Shown: piece by piece, positions 26,958 through 34,857 of the stretch
Layout of the letters: each line of letters begins with the position of its first letter
Numbering within the stretch: position 1 is the stretch's first letter
NCBI GenBank assembly: GCA_945833995.1
Contig: CAMAGM010000007.1
Location: forward strand, 1-40,870
Origin: an uncultured Prevotella sp.
GTDB lineage: Bacteria > Bacteroidota > Bacteroidia > Bacteroidales > Bacteroidaceae
DNA: 40,870 nt
Direction: 5' to 3'
Translations under genes and position numbers: made by a program
Notes under the pieces: model-generated
Seen by the model: the letters and a program-made list of their open reading frames with translations, nothing else
What the model was told of the DNA's origin: nothing
Database searches by the model: none

Positions 26958-27749
26958 ATGAGAGTAATTATCGAACCTGACTACGAGAAAATGTCGAAAT
27001 GGGCAGCAGACTATGTTGCCCATAGTATTAATGAGGCAAAGCCAACTGCTGAGAAGCCATTCAAGCTTGGTTGTCCGACTGGATCGTCACCCCTGGGGCT
27101 TTACAAGGAACTGATAAGGAAATACGAATCAGGTGAATTGTCGTTTCAGAACGTCATAACTTTCAATATGGACGAGTATGTCAATCTCGACCAAAACCAT
27201 CCAGAGTCCTATCACTCCTTCATGTGGAACAACTTTTTCTCACACATTGACATCAAGCCCGAAAACGTGCATATCCTTGACGGCAATGCAAAAGACCTTG
27301 TCAAGGAGTGCGAGGACTACGAGAAAGCCATTAGGGACGCGGGAGGCATCGACCTCTTCATGGGAGGCGTTGGTCCCGACGGGCACCTCGCGTTCAACGA
27401 GCCAGGCTCGTCGCTGACATCACGCACACGCATAAAAACACTTGCAACCGACACTATAATAGCCAACAGCCGCTTCTTCGACGGCGACCTAAGCAAGGTT
27501 CCCACACAGGCACTGACAGTGGGCATTGGCACGGTAATGGATGCAAAGGAAGTGTTGCTCGTGTGCAACGGGCATCACAAGGCGCGTGCCCTGAAACACA
27601 TAATCGATGGCGACATCTCACACAAATGGACCGCCTCTATGCTACAGATGCACCCCAAGGCCATCGTGGTGTGCGACGAGGCAGCCTGCGACGAGCTAAC
27701 AGTGGCAACATACAAATACTATCTTGATAAGGAGCGTGGAAATCTTTGA
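26958..27749 (+). CDS. nagB: glucosamine-6-phosphate deaminase
   Basis: This 263-residue cytosolic enzyme converts glucosamine-6-phosphate to fructose-6-phosphate and ammonia, feeding amino sugars into glycolysis. Its length matches E. coli NagB (266). Motifs include the phosphate-binding GCPTGSSPLGLY, FNMDEYVNL with the proton-relay Asp, and GVGPDGHLAFNEPGSS with the catalytic Asp-His-Glu cluster. No other nag genes are adjacent. It is convergent with a small winged-helix gene, and a shared bidirectional hairpin lies between them. An inverted repeat and a 44-codon open frame precede it. Confidence 0.96.
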   Translation: MRVIIEPDYEKMSKWAADYVAHSINEAKPTAEKPFKLGCPTGSSPLGLYKELIRKYESGELSFQNVITFNMDEYVNLDQNHPESYHSFMWNNFFSHIDIKPENVHILDGNAKDLVKECEDYEKAIRDAGGIDLFMGGVGPDGHLAFNEPGSSLTSRTRIKTLATDTIIANSRFFDGDLSKVPTQALTVGIGTVMDAKEVLLVCNGHHKARALKHIIDGDISHKWTASMLQMHPKAIVVCDEAACDELTVATYKYYLDKERGNL

Positions 27750-27775
27750 TTTTCACATTGTTATAAACAGATTAA

Positions 27776-27811
27776 AAACGTCCTGTAGGGAAAGCACCCT
27801 ACAGGACGTTT
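27776..27811 (-). terminator. bidirectional intrinsic terminator between nagB and the winged-helix gene
   Basis: AAACGTCCTGTAGGG (27776-27790) and its exact inverse at 27797-27811 form a 15-bp stem with a 6-base loop. On the minus strand a T run follows, ending the small winged-helix gene. On the plus strand it can also stop nagB transcripts. Confidence 0.9.
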
Positions 27812-27832
27812 CGCATATCCTCATGGTGGGAA

Positions 27833-28012
27833 TTACTGGGCTGGAGCCCATTTGCAGCGTACAGGAGAGACGATAGCGCCTTCTGCCTTCAACTGCTTCA
27901 TGGCTGCATCCACTTCCTTGCGGTCAAGTCCGCTCAGTTCTGCAATCTTACCTGCGTTTAGAGGCTGACCAGCCTCCCTCATTGTTGCCAATACTTTTTC
28001 TTTTGTTTCCAT
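27833..28012 (-). CDS. 59-residue winged-helix-like small protein
   Basis: This encodes a 59-residue protein beginning [18 protein letters not shown] and ending RCKWAPAQ. The pattern of a helix, a [10 protein letters not shown] turn-helix, KKEV-like recognition helix ([15 protein letters not shown]) and a final strand (IVSPVRCKW) matches a minimal winged-helix fold, as in small Bacteroidota transcriptional regulators. It has its own consensus promoter upstream and a strong terminator downstream, so it is a monocistronic gene. No targets can be inferred. Confidence 0.82.
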   Translation of the reverse strand: METKEKVLATMREAGQPLNAGKIAELSGLDRKEVDAAMKQLKAEGAIVSPVRCKWAPAQ

Positions 28013-28070
28013 TGTGATTCTCTTTTGTTGTTAATATCCATATCGTTGCGCTTTAGTCGCAATTTTGTTG

Positions 28071-28102
28071 CAAAGTTACAAATTATTCTTCTTCTCAACA
28101 AA
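28071..28102 (-). promoter_or_regulatory. promoter of the winged-helix gene
   Basis: On the minus strand TTTG (28102-28099), 20 bases and TAACTTTG (28078-28071) give an exact consensus promoter. The leader to the ATG at 28012 is about 50 nt. The rest of 28013-28148 shows no other gene. Confidence 0.75.
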
Positions 28103-28148
28103 TAATTTTTAGAAAATCAACTCACAAAAATGTTAGTTATGATTGGCA

Positions 28149-30185
28149 TTACAGTCCCTCGTTCGTAATGACAACGCTTTTGACTCCCTCGCCTGGGGTC
28201 TTGTCTGCCTCACGCGGCAGATAGATGGGAGCGTCTGCCTGTAGGGGCAGTAGGCGGAGCTCAAGTTGTGTTGTGCCTTCGGGTAGTCGCCAAAGTCCGT
28301 AAAGGAAAGGACGACCGTATTGGAACTGATCGGCAATCAACTTGCCGTTGGCGTAGAGACGGGCGCAGTCGCCTTGGTAGCTGATGCGCAGCAACCGTTT
28401 GCCATTCTTCGCTGCATCAGCAGGAATAGTGATTTTATACACGGCGGCGTCAGCGAAATCGTCATCGGAGGGTTCCTCTGCCGCATGGTTCACGCCTATA
28501 GTAATCTTTCGCAGTGGTCCTGCCCCGCGCACTTTCGTACATGTTGCGGCGAATGTCGCTTCCTCCTGTCCGCACTGTTGCATGAACAGCCGTTCAGCCT
28601 GTTCGCTCGTCAGCAGATAAATGTTTCCACACACAGGCTTGTCGGCGCCTTGGGGTTTGAGGTTCCTTAATACCTTGCCGTTCTGTAGGGCAATGGTTGT
28701 TGGTATGCCCCTCAGCTGCTCCATGTATATCTTGCCGTCTCGCTTGGCAATAAGTTGTCCTGTGGCATACTTGATTCCGTCAATGTTCACTGGCAATATG
28801 CACATCGTCCCTACAGGTATGGTCAGTTTGGGCAGTCTCACGCCGCATGCCTCCAACTGCACATTGCGCTTCGCAGTGAGTTTCTGCAGACGATCATAGT
28901 TGTTGATGAATATGAAGCCGCTTCCCCCTTCTGAGCGATACGCCCAGCGAAGACACGAGTCCTCGCCTTTCGCCATATCCTGCTTGCTTGGGAATGTAGC
29001 CTCCATGGGAGCCAGCATCTCGCCGTAGTCCTGCATGAAGAGATGCAGCTTGCGCAACATATAATAGTGTGGCAGTGTCTGTCCGAACTCGCCGAGTGGT
29101 GCCTGAAAGTCGTAGTTCTTCACTGGCAGGTCGTTGTAGTTCGTTGCCACAGTGCGTTGTGTTTCGTTCAACCATGTCAGTCCCTCGGGGTTGGTGCCTC
29201 CGTGATACATGTAGTAGCCCAAGAGATTGGAGCCGCTGCCAAGTTTCACCAATGCCATGGAATAGGCATCTTCCGGATAGACAAAGGGTCGGCGGTGGTA
29301 GGCTTGCATCATGCCGCCACCAAGTTCACAAGTGAAATAAGGATACTGCTCGTCGCCCTCTATCAGCTTCTCCTTCTGGTCGCCAAGTTGCTCGGTGGCT
29401 ATGGCAGTAGATGAACGGAACGCCTTGAAGTTGAATGCCTTGTAGTAGTTGCCCGCCGTCTCCTCTATCGACCTCTCCCAAAAGCCGTCGGCATAATCGC
29501 CGTAGAGTGGCAGCATCTCACCGAAAGGCACTGGCTTTGACAGTTCGGGCCAACCTGTGCGGGTGTAGAAAGGCAAGTCGAACCCAATGCCAGTTGCAAT
29601 GCGCTTCAGTGCCATCAGATAGTCGCCCGAACCGCGATACTCGTTATCGAACTGGCAGGCAATCAGCGGACCGCCGTCTTTCCATTGCAACCCTTGTATC
29701 TGTGTGAATATCTGTCTGTAAAGCCTCTCCACCATATTCAAGAACACAGGCTCCTCAGAGCGTGTCCTACAACCCTTTGTGAACACCCAGTCGGGAATGC
29801 CTCCATTGCGCACCTCGCCGTGGCAGAATGGGCCTATGCGTAGCACCACTGGCAGCTGCTGCTCATGGCAAATCTCAATAAAGCGGCGCAGGTCACGTTG
29901 TCCGCTCCAGTTGAATATTCCCTCCTGTTCCTCAACGTGGTTCCAAAAGACGTAAGTGGCAATAATGGTCACGCCGCCTTCCTTCATCTTCCTCACCTCG
30001 TCCTTCCACTCATCGGCTGGAATGCGTGAGTAGTGCACTTCACCCATAACCGGCACAACGCGCTTGCCATCAATAATCAGACTTTTGCTGTCCCATCTTA
30101 CCTCGGGCACGATAGCAGCGTTTGACTGTACGGCTATGATAACTGCCGCAAAACACAATAAGATTTGTTTCACTATTCTTTTCAT
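28149..30185 (-). CDS. GH35 beta-galactosidase, exported
   Basis: This is a 678-residue glycoside hydrolase family 35 enzyme, which removes terminal beta-galactosyl residues. A signal peptide (residues 1-23, ending SNA) directs it out of the cytosol. The TIM barrel carries VMGEVHYSRIPADEW, RIGPFCHGEVRNGGIPDW, the acid/base Glu182 in CQFDNEYRG and the nucleophile Glu287 in FTCELGGG. The C-terminal third holds beta-sandwich domains with WRLPEGTTQLELRLLPL near the end. It is the last gene of a four-gene operon, 7 bp after the DUF5107 gene. Galactose is the expected product, but GH35 also includes other exo-beta-glycosidases. Confidence 0.93.
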   Translation of the reverse strand: MKRIVKQILLCFAAVIIAVQSNAAIVPEVRWDSKSLIIDGKRVVPVMGEVHYSRIPADEWKDEVRKMKEGGVTIIATYVFWNHVEEQEGIFNWSGQRDLRRFIEICHEQQLPVVLRIGPFCHGEVRNGGIPDWVFTKGCRTRSEEPVFLNMVERLYRQIFTQIQGLQWKDGGPLIACQFDNEYRGSGDYLMALKRIATGIGFDLPFYTRTGWPELSKPVPFGEMLPLYGDYADGFWERSIEETAGNYYKAFNFKAFRSSTAIATEQLGDQKEKLIEGDEQYPYFTCELGGGMMQAYHRRPFVYPEDAYSMALVKLGSGSNLLGYYMYHGGTNPEGLTWLNETQRTVATNYNDLPVKNYDFQAPLGEFGQTLPHYYMLRKLHLFMQDYGEMLAPMEATFPSKQDMAKGEDSCLRWAYRSEGGSGFIFINNYDRLQKLTAKRNVQLEACGVRLPKLTIPVGTMCILPVNIDGIKYATGQLIAKRDGKIYMEQLRGIPTTIALQNGKVLRNLKPQGADKPVCGNIYLLTSEQAERLFMQQCGQEEATFAATCTKVRGAGPLRKITIGVNHAAEEPSDDDFADAAVYKITIPADAAKNGKRLLRISYQGDCARLYANGKLIADQFQYGRPFLYGLWRLPEGTTQLELRLLPLQADAPIYLPREADKTPGEGVKSVVITNEGL

Positions 30186-30192
30186 AACGTCT

Positions 30193-33100
30193 TTAACTCA
30201 AAATTAATTTCTCCATCATTGATTTAAACTGCATTACACTGATATGATTTATGTCGAGAGCCTCCACTTCCGACAGGTATCTCATTGCCCTATCCATATC
30301 ACCCAAACCATAATATCCAAGTGCGAGCATGAATTGGCAATGGATTTGGTTCTTTACGTCAAGCGAGTCCTCCCAAATCAGCAGGTCGGGCAACGAGACT
30401 GCAAAGTAGTCCATCGTCACCTTCTCAAAGATATGGTTCTTGCCGTAGTTTATGAGTTTGTAGAATCGGCCGTTCGCCTCGTCTTTCCTGCCAAGTCTGA
30501 GCAGTGCCATACCCTGATAGAAAATCTTGTCGGGCTTGGCATCGTTGTAGTACATTGCCGCTGCAGGCTCCTGAGGACCGTGCGTCGCTTTCTCATACCA
30601 GTCGCGTGCAGCCTCCGTGTTGCCAAGTCCCTCGCATGCCATGCCGAGCAAATAGTGGAAATCGTTTTCCTGTGCGCCGTGGAGTTTGCCTTCTCCCAAA
30701 TGGTGCGGATAGTCAAGACACTCCCTAAGCAGTGTCATAGCCTCGCCGTAGCGTTGTTCTGCCATGGCATCCATAGCCAACTCCACCCTTGCCACCTGAT
30801 ACTGCGTGGTCACCTTGCCTTCTCCGCCTTCCCATGGATGGAACGTGTGGCTATCTATCAGTTCCTTTGCCTCGCGGTACTTGCCTGCTTGGTTGAGCAG
30901 TGTGGCATACTCAATCAGCAGGTCGTCGCGTTGTTCAACGAGTTCCCTATAGCTCTCAAGAAATGCCAGACGCTTGTCGTGTGGCTTCTGCATGCGTTTG
31001 TAAAGCTGGTCAAGCTCCATCATTATGCGCGCGTCGGTGCTGTCGAGGTTGAATGCCAGCTCCATGTTGTTCACGGCATCGTCGTGCCGTCCTTGCTTGT
31101 TGAACAATAGTAGGGCGAGGTTGCGCCACACCGTGGGGAACTGCGGATTAAGTTGCGACGACAACATCCAGTTGTCGTATGCCTTGTCATACTGTCTCTT
31201 GTCGTAGTAGAGGCATCCCAAATAGTAGGGCGCAAACGCTCCGTCAGGATTGGTGGCTTTGGCAGCGTTGAGTGCGAGTATATCCTCAAGGCGGTTGGGG
31301 AAGCAATAGTCGGAATCCTTCAGCTCCGCATCCCTGAAATTGGATATTGCCTCATCCGTCAAACCAAGTTCCGCACAAGCCCAACCTCTATAGTAGAGCG
31401 TCATCGGTGTCGCAGCTTCCTCGCACAGTGCCACGTCGAGCACGCTGACCGCCTCATGCCAGCAGCCTGCCTGGACATAGTCGAGGGCAAGTTCATGGTA
31501 GTTGTTTTCGCAGCCGTGCATCAGTTGCTTCATTGCGTCAAGGTCGCCCTTGTCGCCCGAGAGCAGGTATTTCTCGTAGCGTGCGCCATAGTTGAACAGG
31601 TCTATGTCAAGTGCCTCGTCGCAGACCTTCATTGCTTCGGTGGTTCTGCCCGCCTGTCTAAGTGCAGTGGCCTTCAGTGCCCTTGCCTTGTGGTTGTGCC
31701 AGTTGCAGAGAAGACTCTGCTCCAGTTCGTCGAGCGCGTCGTCGAGACGGTGCTGGCTTAACGAAATTTGTGCCGCGGCGAAATATCCTGCGTCAGCCCA
31801 TGCCTTGTTCCATGTCGATTTCCAGAACCATTCGTATGCCTCGTCTTCCTTGTCCTCGTATTTCAGTGCCAGTGCGAGGTTGTACAGCGGTTCCCCGTCG
31901 TATGGGTTTGGGTTGCGCTTGTAAAGCACTTTTTGCGCCACACGCAGATATTGCTCCGCCTTGTCGAAGCGTCCCTTTCGTATGTACCACAGGCCGAGGG
32001 CGTTGTTCGAGCGATAGTCGAGAGGATCGCGGCGCAGTGCCTCCTCGTAGTAATCGACAGGGCTATATGTGGCATGTCGGTACTGTTCAAGGTGCAACCC
32101 CGTAAGGTATAGTTGCTCGCAAGTCTTTATCTCCTGTGGCAACAAGGCTGCCTCGGCAGCGTTTGGCGTGGGTTTGAGCTCGTCAGTCTCAGGTTGCCAC
32201 TGCATCAGGGTCTTGCTATAGGGAGCATCGGCGGAAAGAATCCTCAGCCGCAAGTTGGCCCAGTCCGCATTGCCTATTTCAATGTCAGCCAGCATCACCT
32301 CCTCGGGCGATAGCGTAACTTCCTTGTCATAATGGGTGTTGCCGTCGTTGTCTGCCAACACGATGCGTGTCGCCAGCTTTCTTGTAGCCAACAATTTCAA
32401 GCAAGCCTTGCCCTCCACCATCTCAATGTTCATCACAAGGTCGCGTGTGGCGTTCTTCACTATGCCCAGTTCCCTGTAGGGCATGAAGTACTGCGTAAAA
32501 TGCTTCTCCTCGTAGGGCATGAGCCATGTAAAGTCGGGTTGGTTCTCAGTATATACTCCAGCCATAAGCTCTATGTATGGTCCGTCGTCGTCGGTGAGGT
32601 TTCTGTCCCAAGCTCGTCCAAAGTCGCCGTTGCCCCACGTCCACTGCTTCTTGCCTGGACTGAGGTGGTGGCTTGCCACATGTAGCATGCCGCCCTTGGT
32701 GTCGTTCTCATAGCCACCCTCGAAGTCGTATTTTGAGTTCACCGCCATATACGATGTCGGCACCTTAATGTTCTTGTAGTTCGAAATATCCACTCCCGCG
32801 CTGTAGTCCATCTTGTAGTATGTGCCAGTGGCAATGGGGAAACTGCTCACGGCACGTTTGCCATGGTCGAACACGGCGTTTATGTCGGGTGGGAACACAC
32901 TCTGATACTGGTCGTTCACCGCCACGGCTGGGTTTGCCCACCAGAGGAAAGTCTGCGGCACGTTGGTGCGGTTGTATAGCACTCCCTTTATCTCAAGGAA
33001 TGCGCAGCCTGGACGAAGCGTGAAGCCTGCCATGCCCTTTTGGTGGAACATACGCTCCTGCTCGTTCACCCACACCGTCACCGAGCCGTCCTCATTCTCT

Positions 33101-33501
33101 TCTATCGTCGAATCTATGGGAAGGAAAGTGGAGGGGCGATGGTGCTGCGGCCAGTTGAACTCAATGCCGCCGCTTATCCAAGGCCCTGTGAGTCCAACGA
33201 GTGCAGGTTTCACCACATGGTTGTAATAGACGAAGTGGCGCTGCTTTATCTTGTCGTATGCCATCTGCACCCTACCGCCAAGCTCTGGCAGGATCATCAC
33301 CTTTATATACTCATTCTCGATAAACACTGCGTGGTATTCCACGTCCTCCTTCTCGTCGGAAATCGACTCAATCACTGGATATGGATAAACCACTCCCGAC
33401 GAACCCTGATAGACTCTTTTCTCCAAGAATATCGGATTCTTCTCTGCCTTACCTATCTTATATGTAGGTATGGTCACTTTTTCTTTCCAAGCTTTTACCA
33501 T
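30193..33501 (-). CDS. DUF5107 plus tetratricopeptide-repeat protein
   Basis: This 1,102-residue protein has no signal peptide, so it is predicted to be cytosolic. Residues 1 to about 440 form a beta-sandwich domain of the DUF5107 type, which resembles sugar mutarotase folds (LPELGGRVQMAYDK, GGIEFNWPQHH, ANPAVAVNDQYQSVFPPD). From about 470 to the end run many TPR units, for example DYRSNNALGLWYIRKGRFDK and PYYLGCLYYDKRQYDKAYD. It lies between a sugar-porter gene (14 bp) and a GH35 gene (7 bp). Its operon place suggests that it acts on an imported sugar, either as an enzyme or as a sensor-scaffold. Which of these cannot be settled from sequence. Confidence 0.88.
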   Translation of the reverse strand: MVKAWKEKVTIPTYKIGKAEKNPIFLEKRVYQGSSGVVYPYPVIESISDEKEDVEYHAVFIENEYIKVMILPELGGRVQMAYDKIKQRHFVYYNHVVKPALVGLTGPWISGGIEFNWPQHHRPSTFLPIDSTIEENEDGSVTVWVNEQERMFHQKGMAGFTLRPGCAFLEIKGVLYNRTNVPQTFLWWANPAVAVNDQYQSVFPPDINAVFDHGKRAVSSFPIATGTYYKMDYSAGVDISNYKNIKVPTSYMAVNSKYDFEGGYENDTKGGMLHVASHHLSPGKKQWTWGNGDFGRAWDRNLTDDDGPYIELMAGVYTENQPDFTWLMPYEEKHFTQYFMPYRELGIVKNATRDLVMNIEMVEGKACLKLLATRKLATRIVLADNDGNTHYDKEVTLSPEEVMLADIEIGNADWANLRLRILSADAPYSKTLMQWQPETDELKPTPNAAEAALLPQEIKTCEQLYLTGLHLEQYRHATYSPVDYYEEALRRDPLDYRSNNALGLWYIRKGRFDKAEQYLRVAQKVLYKRNPNPYDGEPLYNLALALKYEDKEDEAYEWFWKSTWNKAWADAGYFAAAQISLSQHRLDDALDELEQSLLCNWHNHKARALKATALRQAGRTTEAMKVCDEALDIDLFNYGARYEKYLLSGDKGDLDAMKQLMHGCENNYHELALDYVQAGCWHEAVSVLDVALCEEAATPMTLYYRGWACAELGLTDEAISNFRDAELKDSDYCFPNRLEDILALNAAKATNPDGAFAPYYLGCLYYDKRQYDKAYDNWMLSSQLNPQFPTVWRNLALLLFNKQGRHDDAVNNMELAFNLDSTDARIMMELDQLYKRMQKPHDKRLAFLESYRELVEQRDDLLIEYATLLNQAGKYREAKELIDSHTFHPWEGGEGKVTTQYQVARVELAMDAMAEQRYGEAMTLLRECLDYPHHLGEGKLHGAQENDFHYLLGMACEGLGNTEAARDWYEKATHGPQEPAAAMYYNDAKPDKIFYQGMALLRLGRKDEANGRFYKLINYGKNHIFEKVTMDYFAVSLPDLLIWEDSLDVKNQIHCQFMLALGYYGLGDMDRAMRYLSEVEALDINHISVMQFKSMMEKLILS

Positions 33502-33515
33502 TGAATATTATTTTT

Positions 33516-34847
33516 TTATTCCATTTCCTCCAGTCTCTTTCCCTTTGTCTCAGGCAGGCGGCAGTATAGGAAAGCAAAGCCTATGGCACACACTGCGGAG
33601 TATATCCAGAATGTGCCGAAACTGCCCAATGCGCTGTTGAGGAAGGGAAAAGTGTAGGTTAGGGTTGACGAGCCAACCCAAAGGGCAAACGTGCATATCG
33701 ACACAGCAAGGGCGCGGATATTGTTGGGGAACAACTCTGAAATGAGCACCCATGTGCATGGACCCAGTGTCATGGCATAGCAACCTATGGCAGCCACCAC
33801 AAGCACTATCATGAACACACCCGTGACCTGCATGTAATAGCAGCAGCCCAATACAAGATAGATGAGGCAGAGTCCGCCCGCACCAAGCAGCATGAGCGAC
33901 CGCCGACCCCACAAGTCCACCGTCCTTATCGCCACAATGGTGAACACCACGTTGGCAATGCCCGTTATCACGATGTTGAACAACACGTCGCCAACCTCAT
34001 ATCCCGCGCTTTGGAAAATCTCCTGCGCATAGTTGAAAATCACGTTCGTGCCACACCATTGCTGAAACACTGCAATGAACAAGCCAAGCATCAGCACCTT
34101 GCAATATCGACCCAGCGCGCTGAGGCTTCCCTGAGCATTTTTCCTGTCGTGGTTGTTGTCCGTCACCACAATGTCGCCACAGCCCAGCTCGCTTATTATG
34201 CGCTCAGCCTCGCTGCGCCTTCCCTTCAGCATTAGCCATCGTGGACTCTCAGGCACGAGGAAGGCAAGCACGAAGAAAGCCGCCGAAGGCACTGCAGCAG
34301 CCCAGAACATCCATCGCCAGCCCATCAGTGCGTTCCAACTGTCGGTTGCCACCACGCCACCAACCACCTCGTCGGCAATGAGCCAGTTTGTAACCTGCGC
34401 CCCCAATATTCCCAAAACTATGGTCATCTGGTTGAGCGACACGAGGCGGCCACGGATTTCCGATGGCGACACCTCCGCTATATACATGGGCGACAAACCC
34501 GATGCCACTCCGATGCCTATGCCGCCAACGAAGCGGGCGCATAGAAACGCCTCGAAACCGTTGAAGGCTCCCGTGCCCAAAGCCGAGAAAAAGAAGATAA
34601 GCGACGAAACAATAAGCAACCGTTTCCTGCCAATCCTGTCGGCAAGACTCCCGCACAGCATGGCTCCTATCATGCACCCTATCAGTGCCACTGTCATGGC
34701 AAGTCCCTGCATGGTAGGATTGTCGGCAATGCCGAAATACACCTCATAGAATGGCTTTGCGCCACCTATCACCACCCAATCGTAACCAAAGAGCAGTCCG
34801 CCCATAGCAGCCACGATACAGATAAAATAGACAAATCTCTTGTTCAT
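33516..34847 (-). CDS. MFS sugar porter
   Basis: This is a 443-residue major-facilitator transporter of the sugar porter family (XylE/GalP-like), with about twelve membrane helices. Hallmarks are GGLLFGYDWVVIGGA at the N-terminus, ADRIGRKR after helix 2, PESPRWLMLKGR after helix 6, and the closing PETKGKRLEEME. It begins 10 bp after the GH2 gene and is followed by the DUF5107 gene. It likely brings a monosaccharide or disaccharide across the inner membrane. Outer-membrane entry would need a porin, since no SusC/D pair is present in this locus. Confidence 0.93.
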   Translation of the reverse strand: MNKRFVYFICIVAAMGGLLFGYDWVVIGGAKPFYEVYFGIADNPTMQGLAMTVALIGCMIGAMLCGSLADRIGRKRLLIVSSLIFFFSALGTGAFNGFEAFLCARFVGGIGIGVASGLSPMYIAEVSPSEIRGRLVSLNQMTIVLGILGAQVTNWLIADEVVGGVVATDSWNALMGWRWMFWAAAVPSAAFFVLAFLVPESPRWLMLKGRRSEAERIISELGCGDIVVTDNNHDRKNAQGSLSALGRYCKVLMLGLFIAVFQQWCGTNVIFNYAQEIFQSAGYEVGDVLFNIVITGIANVVFTIVAIRTVDLWGRRSLMLLGAGGLCLIYLVLGCCYYMQVTGVFMIVLVVAAIGCYAMTLGPCTWVLISELFPNNIRALAVSICTFALWVGSSTLTYTFPFLNSALGSFGTFWIYSAVCAIGFAFLYCRLPETKGKRLEEME

Positions 34848-34857
34848 ATAATTGTTT

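Noticed and set aside
27833..28012. The 59-residue gene considered as an NHLP precursor peptide
   Set aside because: It reads as a winged-helix protein, has no double-glycine leader site, and has its own promoter and terminator away from the export operon.
30244..31110. 288-codon plus-strand open frame opposite the DUF5107 gene
   Set aside because: Antisense to the TPR region; cysteine, leucine and valine-rich text with no domain.
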